Assembly (NCBI GenBank): GCA_903900265.1
Contig: CAIUMM010000106.1
Coordinates: 62,001-126,000, forward strand
DNA: 64,000 nt
DNA from: an uncultured Pseudomonadota bacterium
GTDB taxonomy: Bacteria > Myxococcota_A > UBA796 > SXON01
Direction: 5' to 3'
Part shown: in pieces, positions 56,801-63,655 of the stretch
Numbering within the stretch: position 1 is the first letter of the stretch
How the letters are laid out: each line of letters opens with the position of its first letter
Translations under genes and position numbers: made by a program
Notes under the pieces: generated by a model
The model's database searches: none
Seen by the model: the letters and a program-made list of their open reading frames with translations, nothing else
What the model was told of the DNA's origin: nothing

Positions 56801-57414
56801 GCGCTGTCGAGGCTCCACGCGTATGTGAGCGTCACGGCGTCGCCATCCGCGTCTTCGGCGGTCGCGACGGCCTGCAGATCATCGCCGGCTACCGGCGCGT
56901 CCGGCGTGATCGCCACGGTGACCGTCGGCAGCGCATCAACGATGGTGGTCGTGGCGGTGGCAGCGGTGCTGTCAACGTCCCCGTCATTGGCGGTGACGCT
57001 GAGCTCCCAAACCTCGCCCTTGGTCGTCTCGGCGGACGGCACGGTGTTTGTGATCAGATCGGTGCGCGGCAAGCCGTCCTGCTTCCAGGAGTAGCTGTAG
57101 GTGACGGCTGCCCCTTCCGGGTCGGCGGCGTCGACGTCGATCACCGCCACCAGATCGGCCGAGGTATTCGGGCTCAGCGGCCCGATGCTGACCGTGGGCG
57201 CGCTCGGCGCTTGGTCTTCGATATCCACGACCGCTGTGCCGTCGCAGGCTTGGATGAGGATAAACGAGATCGGCAGGGGCAGCAAACGCATGCAGACTCG
57301 GGAAGTTCTGCCCACCTTAGGCGCACTTTTCGGCCAACTCTGGCCGGCCGTCGGCAGGCCCCGCGGGCTGGAATGCGCAAGGGACACAGGCAAAGACAAC
57401 GAGGACATACGCAT
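53821..57414 (-). CDS. Large Ig/PKD-repeat lipoprotein with LamG-like C-terminus
   Basis: About 1197 residues from ATG 57414, which has the GGAG site of the duplicated block; ATG 57291 instead starts a normal lipoprotein signal (MRLLPLPISFILIQACDG) without a good ribosome site. Ten Ig-like repeats of about 85-90 residues follow, opening with forms of NTAPVVSSVTLSPSTV and containing LTYAWSTG and CTATATDADGG. The end (about 980-1197) is a concanavalin/LamG-like domain (NTIEFWLYPDSTG, AWHHIALVRSSA, TLLYYDFAEGSGT). It is probably a long surface stalk with a carbohydrate-binding tip. The 5' end looks chimeric. Confidence 0.85.
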   Translation of the reverse strand: MRMSSLSLPVSLAHSSPRGLPTAGQSWPKSAPKVGRTSRVCMRLLPLPISFILIQACDGTAVVDIEDQAPSAPTVSIGPLSPNTSADLVAVIDVDAADPEGAAVTYSYSWKQDGLPRTDLITNTVPSAETTKGEVWELSVTANDGDVDSTAATATTTIVDALPTVTVAITPDAPVAGDDLQAVATAEDADGDAVTLTYAWSLDSAPTDIAADTVPADQTSHGQRWMVTVTASDGEGAGTPGTAEVQIANSAPEVLGVTLVPDAPYVTDDVVAVVEGYDADADAITYTYTFFVDGTEAQSGDSDTLVAGSFAKHQRISVEVVPNDGFDDGAAFVSADAEVQNSLPTATSVAIDPAAAYEASTLTCLPAGFSDVDGDVESWTYAWSVNGTEVGTTATLDGASFNKGDAVTCAATPFDGEASGAAVSNALTISNTAPVLGPVAVSPSTGKVGDLLTCTSSATDADAETPAISYAWSTGETGDTLTLTSAHDPGMEVTCTATATDNDGATSSGSASATVTNTDPVVSTVSVSPSTGKVGDVLTCAAIATDTDGGSPTLSYAWSTGATGATLTLTASNNPGDVLTCSATATDADGGTATGSASATVSNTAPVMGTVSISPSTAYNDDLLTCSASATDADGGTPSLTYAWTNSSTGTALGSGATLSLSSATAASLASIACAVTAADADGGTATGGASVTLGNRAPVVTASLTPSSPTRSSTLTCAGSATDTDDDSTALSFSWTVGGSAVSATSTGTSSSTLSGAFSAGKTVVCTVTASDGKSGSDTDTASVTIGNTAPVVSSVTLSPSTVYTNGTLTANVVSSDADGDTLSLTYAWYVDGALKQSSSSASLSGALYFNKGQAVYVIATANDGTASTSATSSSVTVSNTAPTAPVVEITPVDAVEGDDLTCTVTTAATDADGDAITYSFAWDIDGVDYTDATDSATASVADGVDVGGEETWTCEVVASDAATSGAVGSDSVLTSFPSDCSSFRFSTAGSYFYGAATSAYTMTYSTGNTIEFWLYPDSTGSVGEVVGSRTGDLPSWSIRFSPTGVGFEHGLNNGDYETASGSYTPNAWHHIALVRSSAFTTNWKVFVDGVDVTVRVRSGSADHSNMSFPIGLHVGGQPGYPDLTAAGAIASLQISNTARYTTTFTPSRVLTPDSKTLLYYDFAEGSGTKTYEGTGTGYDLSIASGTWQSSGPGCP

Positions 57415-57542
57415 CAAATCGCTCCAGAGCGCGCCGCGCCCGCTTGAGTTTGTTGTACGAGCCACCCTGCCACGCCCCGCTCGCCGATCGAGCCTGCTCC
57501 GACCTTCGTTCCCGCTCCGAAGCCCCGACGACGGGCTACCGG
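57412..57542. repeat. 131-bp duplicated upstream block, copy B
   Basis: This copy is collinear with 53319-53449, with about 10 differences. It lies between the LamG-type lipoprotein gene and the divergent FHA gene, eight bases before the FHA start. Confidence 0.9.
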
Positions 57543-57550
57543 GGCGCGGT

Positions 57551-58423
57551 ATGGGAACCCTCCGCATCGTCGACGGCGAAGCTCGCCGCTCACTTCCGCT
57601 CGCCACCAGCACGTTGATCGGGCGAGGCGGCGCCTGTCTGGTTCGCCTCCGACACCCCGCGGTGCCGCTCTACTGGCTCGAGGTGCGCTGGGGCAACGGC
57701 GCGTGGTCGTGGCGCGCGCTCGCGGCCGAGGCCCGCACCCGCGGCGGTGGCGCCTTTGTGGGCAGCGGCTGGCGCGCGCTAACGGCAGCCGGGGGACGCG
57801 CCCCGCGCATCACGCTCGCCGCCGACGTCTGGGTCGAGCTGCTCGACGCCGGCCCGCCGAGGCCCTTCCTGACCGACGTAGCGACCGGCGACCCCGTGCC
57901 GGCCGAACAGGTGGACCACACGCTCGAGGTGCGCGACGACGCGATCGTGCCGCTCAGCGCCGAGGGCGACCCCGCGGGGGGCCTGCCCGACGGCGCCGTG
58001 GTGCGCGCGGGCGACCGCATGGTGCGCGTGCACATCCCCACCCGCGAACCCGATACCCAGGGCTCCCGGCTGGACCTCGCCGCGCCCGATCTCGAGCTCC
58101 AGATCGACGTCGAGGCGCTCACCGCCCGCTTCATGCTCGGCGACGCCGAGGTGATCGCCCGAGGCGCGTGCGTGCGCCTGCTCGACGTCTACGTGGCGGC
58201 GCGCGAGGCCGACATCCCCGCCGGAGGTTGGCTCACCCCCGATGATGCCCACGCCGCCTGGCTCGCCCGCGGTGGGCCCGCCGACAGCTCCCCCGCGCGC
58301 ATCGCCTGGGAGCGCTCGAAGCTGCGCGCCCAGCTCTCCCGCGCCGGCGCCACCGGGCTCGACGCGCTGTACGAGATCCGCCGCGACGGCGACACCGTAC
58401 GCACCCGCGTCCGCGTGTTCTAA
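57551..58423 (+). CDS. FHA-domain protein with winged-helix-like C-terminus (paralogue 1)
   Basis: 290 residues from ATG 57551. The N-terminus has the FHA-like LATSTLIGRGGACLVRLRHPAVP. The middle contains WSWRALAAEARTRGGGAF and PLSAEGDPAGGLPDG. The C-terminal region (about 185-290) ends WERSKLRAQLSRAGATGLDALYEIRR, resembling the winged-helix domain found with FHA in transcriptional regulators. It is a clear paralogue of the protein at 60760-61659. It may bind a phosphorylated kinase and switch genes; it is divergent from the LamG lipoprotein. Confidence 0.8.
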   Translation: MGTLRIVDGEARRSLPLATSTLIGRGGACLVRLRHPAVPLYWLEVRWGNGAWSWRALAAEARTRGGGAFVGSGWRALTAAGGRAPRITLAADVWVELLDAGPPRPFLTDVATGDPVPAEQVDHTLEVRDDAIVPLSAEGDPAGGLPDGAVVRAGDRMVRVHIPTREPDTQGSRLDLAAPDLELQIDVEALTARFMLGDAEVIARGACVRLLDVYVAAREADIPAGGWLTPDDAHAAWLARGGPADSSPARIAWERSKLRAQLSRAGATGLDALYEIRRDGDTVRTRVRVF

Positions 58424-58538
58424 GGCGGTTGGGGGCGGGCTAGCTCCGACCCCCGCCCGGCCCGGCACCGCCGTGGAACGCCCGTGGGCCGGGGTGCGCT
58501 CAGCGGGCGAGAGATCGTCGCCTGTGTCCAATCGCTGA

Positions 58539-58550
58539 CCTGTATACAGG
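58539..58550. promoter_or_regulatory. Perfect 12-bp palindrome upstream of the DUF1810 gene
   Basis: CCTGTATACAGG, with extra CCTGT half-sites at 58521 and 58554. It lies 38 bases before the DUF1810 start in a 164-bp intergenic gap and is a plausible repressor site. The earlier part of the gap has a GC-rich GGGCGGG/CCCGCCC repeat near 58440. Confidence 0.45.
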
Positions 58551-58587
58551 CAACCTGTAGAGGGGAGACCGTGGTACGACGCTCGGC

Positions 58588-59031
58588 ATGCACACCGAAT
58601 CTCCAGACCCCGACACCCTCCAGCGCTTTGTAGACGCTCAGGAGCGGCGCTACGCCACGGCGATGGCAGAGCTACGCGCCGGTCGCAAGGAGTCGCATTG
58701 GATTTGGTTTATCTTCCCGCAGGTCGCCGGCCTTGGGAACAGCGAAGTCGCGCAGCGTTACGCGATCGCGGACATAGACGAGGCGGTGGCCTACCTTGCG
58801 CATCCGGTGCTGGGCGCGCGACTCGTCGCGTGCGTAGAGGCCTTGCGCGCGCACCGCGGCACGCCCATCCGCGACATCCTCGGTGATCTTGACGCGATGA
58901 AGCTCCGATCGAGCTTGACGCTATACGCCCAAGCGCAGGGCGGGGACGGCAGGGTGTTTGCGGCAGCGCTGCTTGAGTTCTACGACGGGGAGTCGGACGG
59001 CCGCACGCTCGCAATCCTCAACGGGGGTTGA
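58588..59031 (+). CDS. DUF1810 family protein
   Basis: 147 residues. The family signature SHWIWFIFPQVAGLGNSEVAQRY starts near residue 36 and is followed by HPVLGARLVACVEALRAHRG, MKLRSSLTLYAQ and the C-terminal LLEFYDGESDGRTLAIL. Members are small cytoplasmic proteins of unknown function. It is full length. A palindrome lies just upstream. It marks the start of a patchwork region with several remnants. Confidence 0.9.
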   Translation: MHTESPDPDTLQRFVDAQERRYATAMAELRAGRKESHWIWFIFPQVAGLGNSEVAQRYAIADIDEAVAYLAHPVLGARLVACVEALRAHRGTPIRDILGDLDAMKLRSSLTLYAQAQGGDGRVFAAALLEFYDGESDGRTLAILNGG

Positions 59032-59083
59032 AGGGCGACCCTCGCCTCAACGCCTACACAGCCTATGGACTGGTGATCCGCCC

Positions 59084-59290
59084 ATGACCCCCACATTACA
59101 ACGCCTCGCGGCGGCGCACGCGCTGCTGCCGGTGCGACGCACCGAGCGACTGGTGCTGCGCCCGATCAGTATAGCCGCAACGAGCGCCATGGCGCGCAAT
59201 GTGTTGGAATCGAAGAGCAGCGGGGGAGGAATGACGGGCGCGTGGGATCGAATCGCGCACGGACCGGTGGCAAGGTCTGGCAAGGGTTGA
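59084..59290 (+). pseudogene. Possible N-terminal remnant of a GNAT acetyltransferase
   Basis: The short ORF opens with LPVRRTERLVLRPISI, which looks like the beginning of RimJ/RimL-type GNAT acetyltransferases, then becomes low in sense (KSSGGGMTGAWDR) and stops at 68 residues. The rest of the 59032-59377 gap has no gene I can support. Confidence 0.35.
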
Positions 59291-59377
59291 GTAGGAATTC
59301 ACGGTAAAGAGAGAGAGACACAAGCCGTTCCTTAACAGGACACCTCCTTCAACCAAACCAAACATCGAAGAATCATA

Positions 59378-60238
59378 ATGATTTCCACCCTTCTGTTTCT
59401 CGCGTGCGCCAGTCCCACTGAAATCAAGATCGACGCCCCTGACAGCGTTCGCCGTGGAGATTCGTTTGTACCGAAGATCACGGTTCTGGATCAGAACGGC
59501 CAACCGATGGACGTCGGCGAAGATGTGAAGTTGACGTTGAGTGACACCAAAGTAGCGTCTCTGCAAGACGGCACTGTCACCGCTGCCACCACGGGGGAAT
59601 TCGAAATCAAAGTAACTGTCGGTGACAGCTTGAAGCAGACACACTCGGTGCACATTGACGATCCAATAATTGGACAGTGGATGGTAGAAAAATGGCGCTT
59701 TGAGCACAGCTATACGTGGGCTCCAAGCTACTTCGACGGAGCATCGCTGGTAATCCTTGACCAGAAGAAGTGGTCCAAAGGTGACCCCAAGGACCTCTGG
59801 TACAACATCTCGAAATTTGTGGTTCAAGTAAAACAGGACCGTAACGGTCACATGCACGCCATCTGGAAAGACGTGTCGAGCGTAGATGTGAAAACTGTGC
59901 AGTTCGCAGTCTGGAGTGATTCTGCCCTGCCGTACTATGCAGATGCTGCAAATGGTTCACCGCAAGAAATCGCCTCCAAGTGCCTGAAGGGAAACGCCGA
60001 GGCGGGAGCAGACCTTATCAATCACATCCAACCACAGGCTCGTGAAAACATGTACGTAGGGAAGACCTTTCAGGAGAGCCTGGGATTCGAACCCTCTGAA
60101 GCAAACTGCGCGAGGTCCAACGCTTGGCCGGCTGAAGTCGGCGACGACATCACCATCGTGCTCGCCCCGGACGGCAAAACCTGGTCCGCGTCGACATCGA
60201 ACGGAAAGGCAGACGCCAAGTTCCTGACCTACCCGTAG
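59378..60238 (+). CDS. Lipoprotein with Ig-like N-terminus, lower GC
   Basis: 286 residues. MISTLLFLACAS gives a short lipoprotein signal. Residues about 15-92 form a bacterial Ig-like (Big_2 type) domain (IDAPDSVRRGDSFVPKITVLD, AATTGEFEIKVTVGD). A second unknown domain follows (IIGQWMVEKWRFEHSYTW), resembling calycin-like lipoprotein folds. GC is clearly below that of the neighbours, codon use is richer in A/T-ending codons, and Shine-Dalgarno support is poor. It may have been acquired recently. Confidence 0.65.
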   Translation: MISTLLFLACASPTEIKIDAPDSVRRGDSFVPKITVLDQNGQPMDVGEDVKLTLSDTKVASLQDGTVTAATTGEFEIKVTVGDSLKQTHSVHIDDPIIGQWMVEKWRFEHSYTWAPSYFDGASLVILDQKKWSKGDPKDLWYNISKFVVQVKQDRNGHMHAIWKDVSSVDVKTVQFAVWSDSALPYYADAANGSPQEIASKCLKGNAEAGADLINHIQPQARENMYVGKTFQESLGFEPSEANCARSNAWPAEVGDDITIVLAPDGKTWSASTSNGKADAKFLTYP

Positions 60239-60759
60239 CACGGATCACGACGAGACACCGGCCTCTGACGCCCCACCGCGCGCGTCGCGGGGTACGCCGT
60301 GTAGCCGCCTGCCCGTACACCACGACGCGATTGATGTTGCACCGGGAGCGCGGCGCTTCAGAGATGGCCTCAGACGAGCCGCTCGCGGCCGACCTGATAG
60401 CGATTGCGGGGGGCTGCTCAGCCCGCGATGCGCGTGGCTTATCGGGAAAACTGAGCCTGCGCGGCTACTTCGTCGAAGCGCGGGCCTCCGACGCCATCGA
60501 ACGCAGTAGGCCCACGGCCTTCGACGAGCGCGCCAAGGGCGTGTGCGCCAACGCGCTGGACAGCTGGATCCAACGCGCGAGCAGCGCGCTCCGGACAGCA
60601 GCGGGCGCTGCCGGGCGCTGACGAAGTCCAGCATCGCGAGATAAATCCGCGTGCTGAGCAGGTTGGTCTGCCCCTCCAGCTAAGTCGAATCCGGCGTGAC
60701 GAGCAGATCGCCGTCGGGGCCGAAGGCACCGCCGACGACTTCGGGGTCGGGCTTACAGC
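60239..60759. other. 520-bp region without an intact gene
   Basis: Several short ORFs on both strands cover this stretch but none has coding features I trust. Its right end contains the remnant listed next. Confidence 0.5.
60605..60759 (-). pseudogene. Decayed gene fragment with in-frame stop
   Basis: Reading the minus strand downstream of the FHA paralogue gives KPDPEVVGGAFGPDGDLL, then VTPDST, a TAG stop, then LEGQTNLLSTRIYLAML and DFV. The stretches on both sides look protein-like in one frame, so this is probably a remnant. The family is not recognised. Confidence 0.35.
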
Positions 60760-61659
60760 TCAACTCCTCAAGAAGATAGCAGCAGGCCCGAGATTGAGCC
60801 GCAACTCAACAAACGCGCCGACCTTGCGCCGGGCAAACAAAGTGTCGAGACCACTCACGCGCTGACGCGCAAGTTGGGCGCGGAGCTTGCCTCGCTCCCA
60901 GCTCATCCGCTCAAGGGAGGTCTCACGGGCACCCCCAAGATCGGCCCAACTTGCCCAGGCTGCGCTCGCGTCGAGCCACCCCTCGCCGTGGAGCCGGGCC
61001 AGCGCAAAAACCAGCAGCACACGAACACACTCACCACGCACCACCGCGACGACATCATCCTGCACGAAGGAGGCGCGAAGCTCTCCACTATCGATGTCAA
61101 GTATGGCTTTGGGACGAGCCAGGTCCATCCGGGGCGACAACGTCGGCGGGAACCCGACAGGCACGTAGGCCCGCAGCATACGCGTGCTACCGTCGGCCCC
61201 CACGTGCACCCAGTACTGGCCGTCGCGCAGCGCACACGCGGGGTCGCCTTCCGCATCGAGCGGTATCAGTTGATCGCCTCGTACCTCGGCTACCTCCGTC
61301 AGCGCGTCACCGTCAAGCGGCTCATCGGCAAGCATGTCCCATGCGAAAGGCAAGGGAGGCCCATCATCCACCAATTCGACGTGTACGTCGGCACCGGTCA
61401 GACGGACCCGGGCACCGGCGCGCGCGTCAAGGGTCCGCCACCCATCAGCGGAAAATGCACCTCCACCATAGGTTCGGTCCTGTGCCGCCAAAGCACGCCA
61501 GAGCCATCTATCAGAGACCCAGCGCAGCTCCAGCCAGTGCGCGGGACAGGCCGCAGTAGAGACCCGCGCCAGACAGGCAGCACCGCGGCCGACCAGCGTC
61601 GCGGCAGCGAGTGGCACCGCACGCACGAAGGAGGATTCGGAAAGGAGGAGCGTCGGCAT
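60760..61659 (-). CDS. FHA-domain protein with winged-helix-like C-terminus (paralogue 2)
   Basis: 299 residues. It aligns along its length with the protein at 57551: LAAATLVGRGAACLARV, WLWRALAAQDRTYGGGAF, PLDAEGDPACALRDGQYW and the C-terminal WERGKLRAQLARQRVSGLDTLFARR. The FHA-like front and winged-helix-like end suggest a phospho-responsive regulator. It is divergent from the glycosylase-like gene, 83 bases apart. No kinase gene is intact nearby, though a broken one lies at 62429-62914. Confidence 0.75.
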   Translation of the reverse strand: MPTLLLSESSFVRAVPLAAATLVGRGAACLARVSTAACPAHWLELRWVSDRWLWRALAAQDRTYGGGAFSADGWRTLDARAGARVRLTGADVHVELVDDGPPLPFAWDMLADEPLDGDALTEVAEVRGDQLIPLDAEGDPACALRDGQYWVHVGADGSTRMLRAYVPVGFPPTLSPRMDLARPKAILDIDSGELRASFVQDDVVAVVRGECVRVLLVFALARLHGEGWLDASAAWASWADLGGARETSLERMSWERGKLRAQLARQRVSGLDTLFARRKVGAFVELRLNLGPAAIFLRS

Positions 61660-61742
61660 TCTTGGTTGTCATTAACGGACGGCGCAATCAACGGGGCATG
61701 GCCTGGCAAGGTCTGGAGAACTATCGGCCTTACACTCGGGTC

Positions 61743-62522
61743 ATGCAACTACACACCCGTCTCGACGCATGGCTCAGAGGACGAATCGGCTATGGTTCCC
61801 TGTCTGCACCTGCGTGGTATATCGGTGCCGAAGAGGCCTGCGGGGGGCGCAACGAGCTGGAACGTAGGCTCGGAGTCGGCACGGTTGCCGAATCCGACAC
61901 GATGGTCGAGGACCTGCAACAAGCGCACGCCCGGATAACCGATGGTGCCCAGTTGTTCGCCGGGGTGCCCCGCCTCCAGCCCACCTGGAACAAGCTGATT
62001 CACGCGCACCTTGTGGCCACCACAAACGACACCCCCACACGCGATGACCGCCGCACAGCGCAGCGGGACTGGTGGGGGCGGACGCAGGTCGATGCTCCCG
62101 AGCACCAGGTCTTGTTGGCAGAGCTGTGGCCCTTGCCTTGTCCGCACAGTGGGGCCGAACACTGGTTGGCCATGTATGGCGACCTTGGGCGAGAATACCT
62201 CGCCTCTCGCGCCGCCTATGAGGCGCAGTGGGGTCCGGAGCGGCACAAGCTCTTCGAGTCACTTATAAAGGTGCACCGCCCAAAGTGGGTTGTAGCCTAC
62301 GGAGGTGCCGCGGCGTCTGCAGCCTCGCTGTGGGCGGGCCAGCGTACCGAGTGGGTGCCCATAATCGTGGGCGACATCCAGTGGGGCCTCGTCGCAAAGG
62401 CCGGGGGCACAGTATTCATCCAAGCACCTCATCCAGTGTCGCGCCAAGGCAACGCGCTCAAGGGCTGGGCTGCAGCGGGACGAGCGATCTGCGCCCACGC
62501 CATCAACACCCCGAGCGTGTAG
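61743..62522 (+). CDS. Uncharacterised protein, uracil-DNA-glycosylase-like pattern
   Basis: About 259 residues from ATG 61743; ATG 61698 is also possible. Features that recall the UDG superfamily are an early APAWYIGAEEACGGRNE (motif-1-like), ELWPLPCPHS in the middle, a Rossmann-like KWVVAYGGAAA, and FIQAPHPVSRQGNA near the end at the place of the HPSP loop. This is weak similarity; function is not proven. The last codons overlap the broken kinase gene on the other strand, so the natural C-terminus may be lost. Confidence 0.5.
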   Translation: MQLHTRLDAWLRGRIGYGSLSAPAWYIGAEEACGGRNELERRLGVGTVAESDTMVEDLQQAHARITDGAQLFAGVPRLQPTWNKLIHAHLVATTNDTPTRDDRRTAQRDWWGRTQVDAPEHQVLLAELWPLPCPHSGAEHWLAMYGDLGREYLASRAAYEAQWGPERHKLFESLIKVHRPKWVVAYGGAAASAASLWAGQRTEWVPIIVGDIQWGLVAKAGGTVFIQAPHPVSRQGNALKGWAAAGRAICAHAINTPSV

Positions 62523-62914
62523 AATTCCGTCGCCAGACGCACCGCGCCTAGGTCACGGCGCTGATAGGGCGCGATGAACAGCAGCGTTCCGAGCATCGCT
62601 CCGGCGAGGATCCGCGTGTCCCCAAAGCTGTGGACATACGCGATGCCAAAGTCAGCGATCTGCACGCGCCGGTCCGAAACTACCAGCACGTTCTGCGACT
62701 TGATGTTGCGGCGGACGACGCCGGCCGCGTGCACTGAGGCGAGCGCCGACGCTAGTTCCCGCGCGATGGGACGCAACGTCGCGCCGTCCAGTGGGCCTAC
62801 GGCCTCGACGCCATAGGTAAGGCTGCCCGCGCCACGGTCCATCACCAACCAACCGCGCTCGGCCTCGACGAACGATGCGTATACCCTCACCGCGCCGGGG
62901 ATAGGCACGCTCAT
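62429..62914 (-). pseudogene. Truncated and mutated Ser/Thr kinase gene
   Basis: 161 residues from ATG 62914 that start inside the kinase N-lobe, so the ATP-binding loop and VAIK Lys are absent. VVRRNIKSQNVLV replaces HRD-x-K-x-x-N, with the catalytic Asp changed to Asn. IADFGIAYV is kept, and FIAPYQRRD replaces APE. Similarity ends at about YTLGVLMAW (near 62490), where the frame runs into antisense of the upstream gene. It cannot be an active kinase. Confidence 0.8.
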
Positions 62915-63040
62915 CGCGCACCGGGGCCGTGCAGCGCGGCCGTGAGGAGGAGTCCCATGGCGTACATGTACGGTGTTAGACGTGGCAGTTCGTCGCTGTT
63001 CCACCTTGACCAACCTGGTCAGCTTCTCCATGCTGGAGCC

Positions 63041-63283
63041 ATGAACCCCGTGAAAATCGACGACGCCAAGACCCACCTGTCCGAGCTCGTGCAGCACGCA
63101 GAGCCCGGCGAGGAGATCGTCATCGCGCGCAACGGCAAACCTACGGCGCGGCTCGTACCCTTGGCGGCACCCGCCGCAAGCAGGCCCGGCGGCTGGGAAG
63201 GTCGGGTGTGGATGACCCCGGATTTGGACGAATCCGATGCCACGATCGCTGCGTTGATGCTCCACAGCGACCCGCCCGAATGA
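63041..63283 (+). CDS. Phd/YefM-type antitoxin without its toxin
   Basis: 80 residues from ATG 63041. The N-terminal VKIDDAKTHLSELVQHAEPGEEIVIARNGKPTARLVPL is the Phd/YefM fold, and the tail GRVWMTPDLDESDATIAAL is typical of partners of PIN toxins. Its stop overlaps ATGAAGCTGCTC at 63280, the usual first codons (MKLL) of VapC, but the reading continues SASEVFLGCAPI with no PIN domain. The toxin gene has apparently been lost. Confidence 0.85.
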   Translation: MNPVKIDDAKTHLSELVQHAEPGEEIVIARNGKPTARLVPLAAPAASRPGGWEGRVWMTPDLDESDATIAALMLHSDPPE

Positions 63284-63369
63284 AGCTGCTCTCGGCGAGC
63301 GAGGTCTTCCTTGGGTGCGCGCCGATTCCGCACGCCCATCCATCGACGCACCCGCCCATGCGCGTACAC

Positions 63370-63396
63370 CCTGTACGGCATACTCAGCCGTACAGG
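63370..63396. promoter_or_regulatory. Operator candidate: 10-bp perfect inverted repeat
   Basis: Arms CCTGTACGGC and GCCGTACAGG with seven bases between. A further GTACA lies at 63364, so three GTAC half-sites occur. The right arm runs into the AGGAG ribosome site, so bound protein could block both transcription and translation of the antitoxin-toxin pair. Confidence 0.75.
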
Positions 63397-63403
63397 AGTC
63401 ATC

Positions 63404-63655
63404 ATGTCCACCTCAGCCGCGCGCATCGAGCTCCGAGTCAAGCCGGCCACCAAGGCGATCATCCAGCAGGCAGCTGCGCTGTCTCAGGTCTCGCTCACCG
63501 ATTTCATCACCGACATCGTGCTCACCCGGGCGCAGGAGCTGGTGAACGGGGTGGCCGCTCCCCCAACGCGTCAGCCCCGGCCCATCGGAGGTTGGACCTT
63601 CGATCTGCCCGACGGATGGGATGCGCCCCTCGATGATCTCGCAGAGTACCGATGA
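63404..63655 (+). CDS. DUF1778/RHH-type antitoxin
   Basis: 83 residues from ATG 63404, with AGGAG six bases upstream. The N-terminal RIELRVKPATKAIIQQAAALSQ and SLTDFITDIVLTRAQEL matches the ribbon-helix-helix DUF1778/TacA pattern. The tail FDLPDGWDAPLDDLAEYR looks like the toxin-wrapping end of Phd/VapB partners of PIN toxins. It overlaps the PIN toxin by ATGA. DUF1778 antitoxins usually pair with GNAT toxins, so this combination is less common. Confidence 0.82.
   Translation: MSTSAARIELRVKPATKAIIQQAAALSQVSLTDFITDIVLTRAQELVNGVAAPPTRQPRPIGGWTFDLPDGWDAPLDDLAEYR

Noticed and set aside
58539-58550. A LexA (SOS) box
   Set aside because: The palindrome resembles the enterobacterial core, but LexA sites differ widely among deltaproteobacterial lineages and no SOS gene is adjacent.
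60082-60095. GGGATTCGAACCCT, like a tRNA T-arm on the minus strand
   Set aside because: Only three stem pairs form, no other tRNA arm is present, and it lies inside a coding gene, so neither tRNA nor attachment site is supported.
60331-60621. A 96-residue plus-strand ORF and a 129-residue minus-strand ORF in the same place
   Set aside because: Neither has a ribosome site, recognisable motif or protein-like composition; I treat the stretch as remnant DNA.
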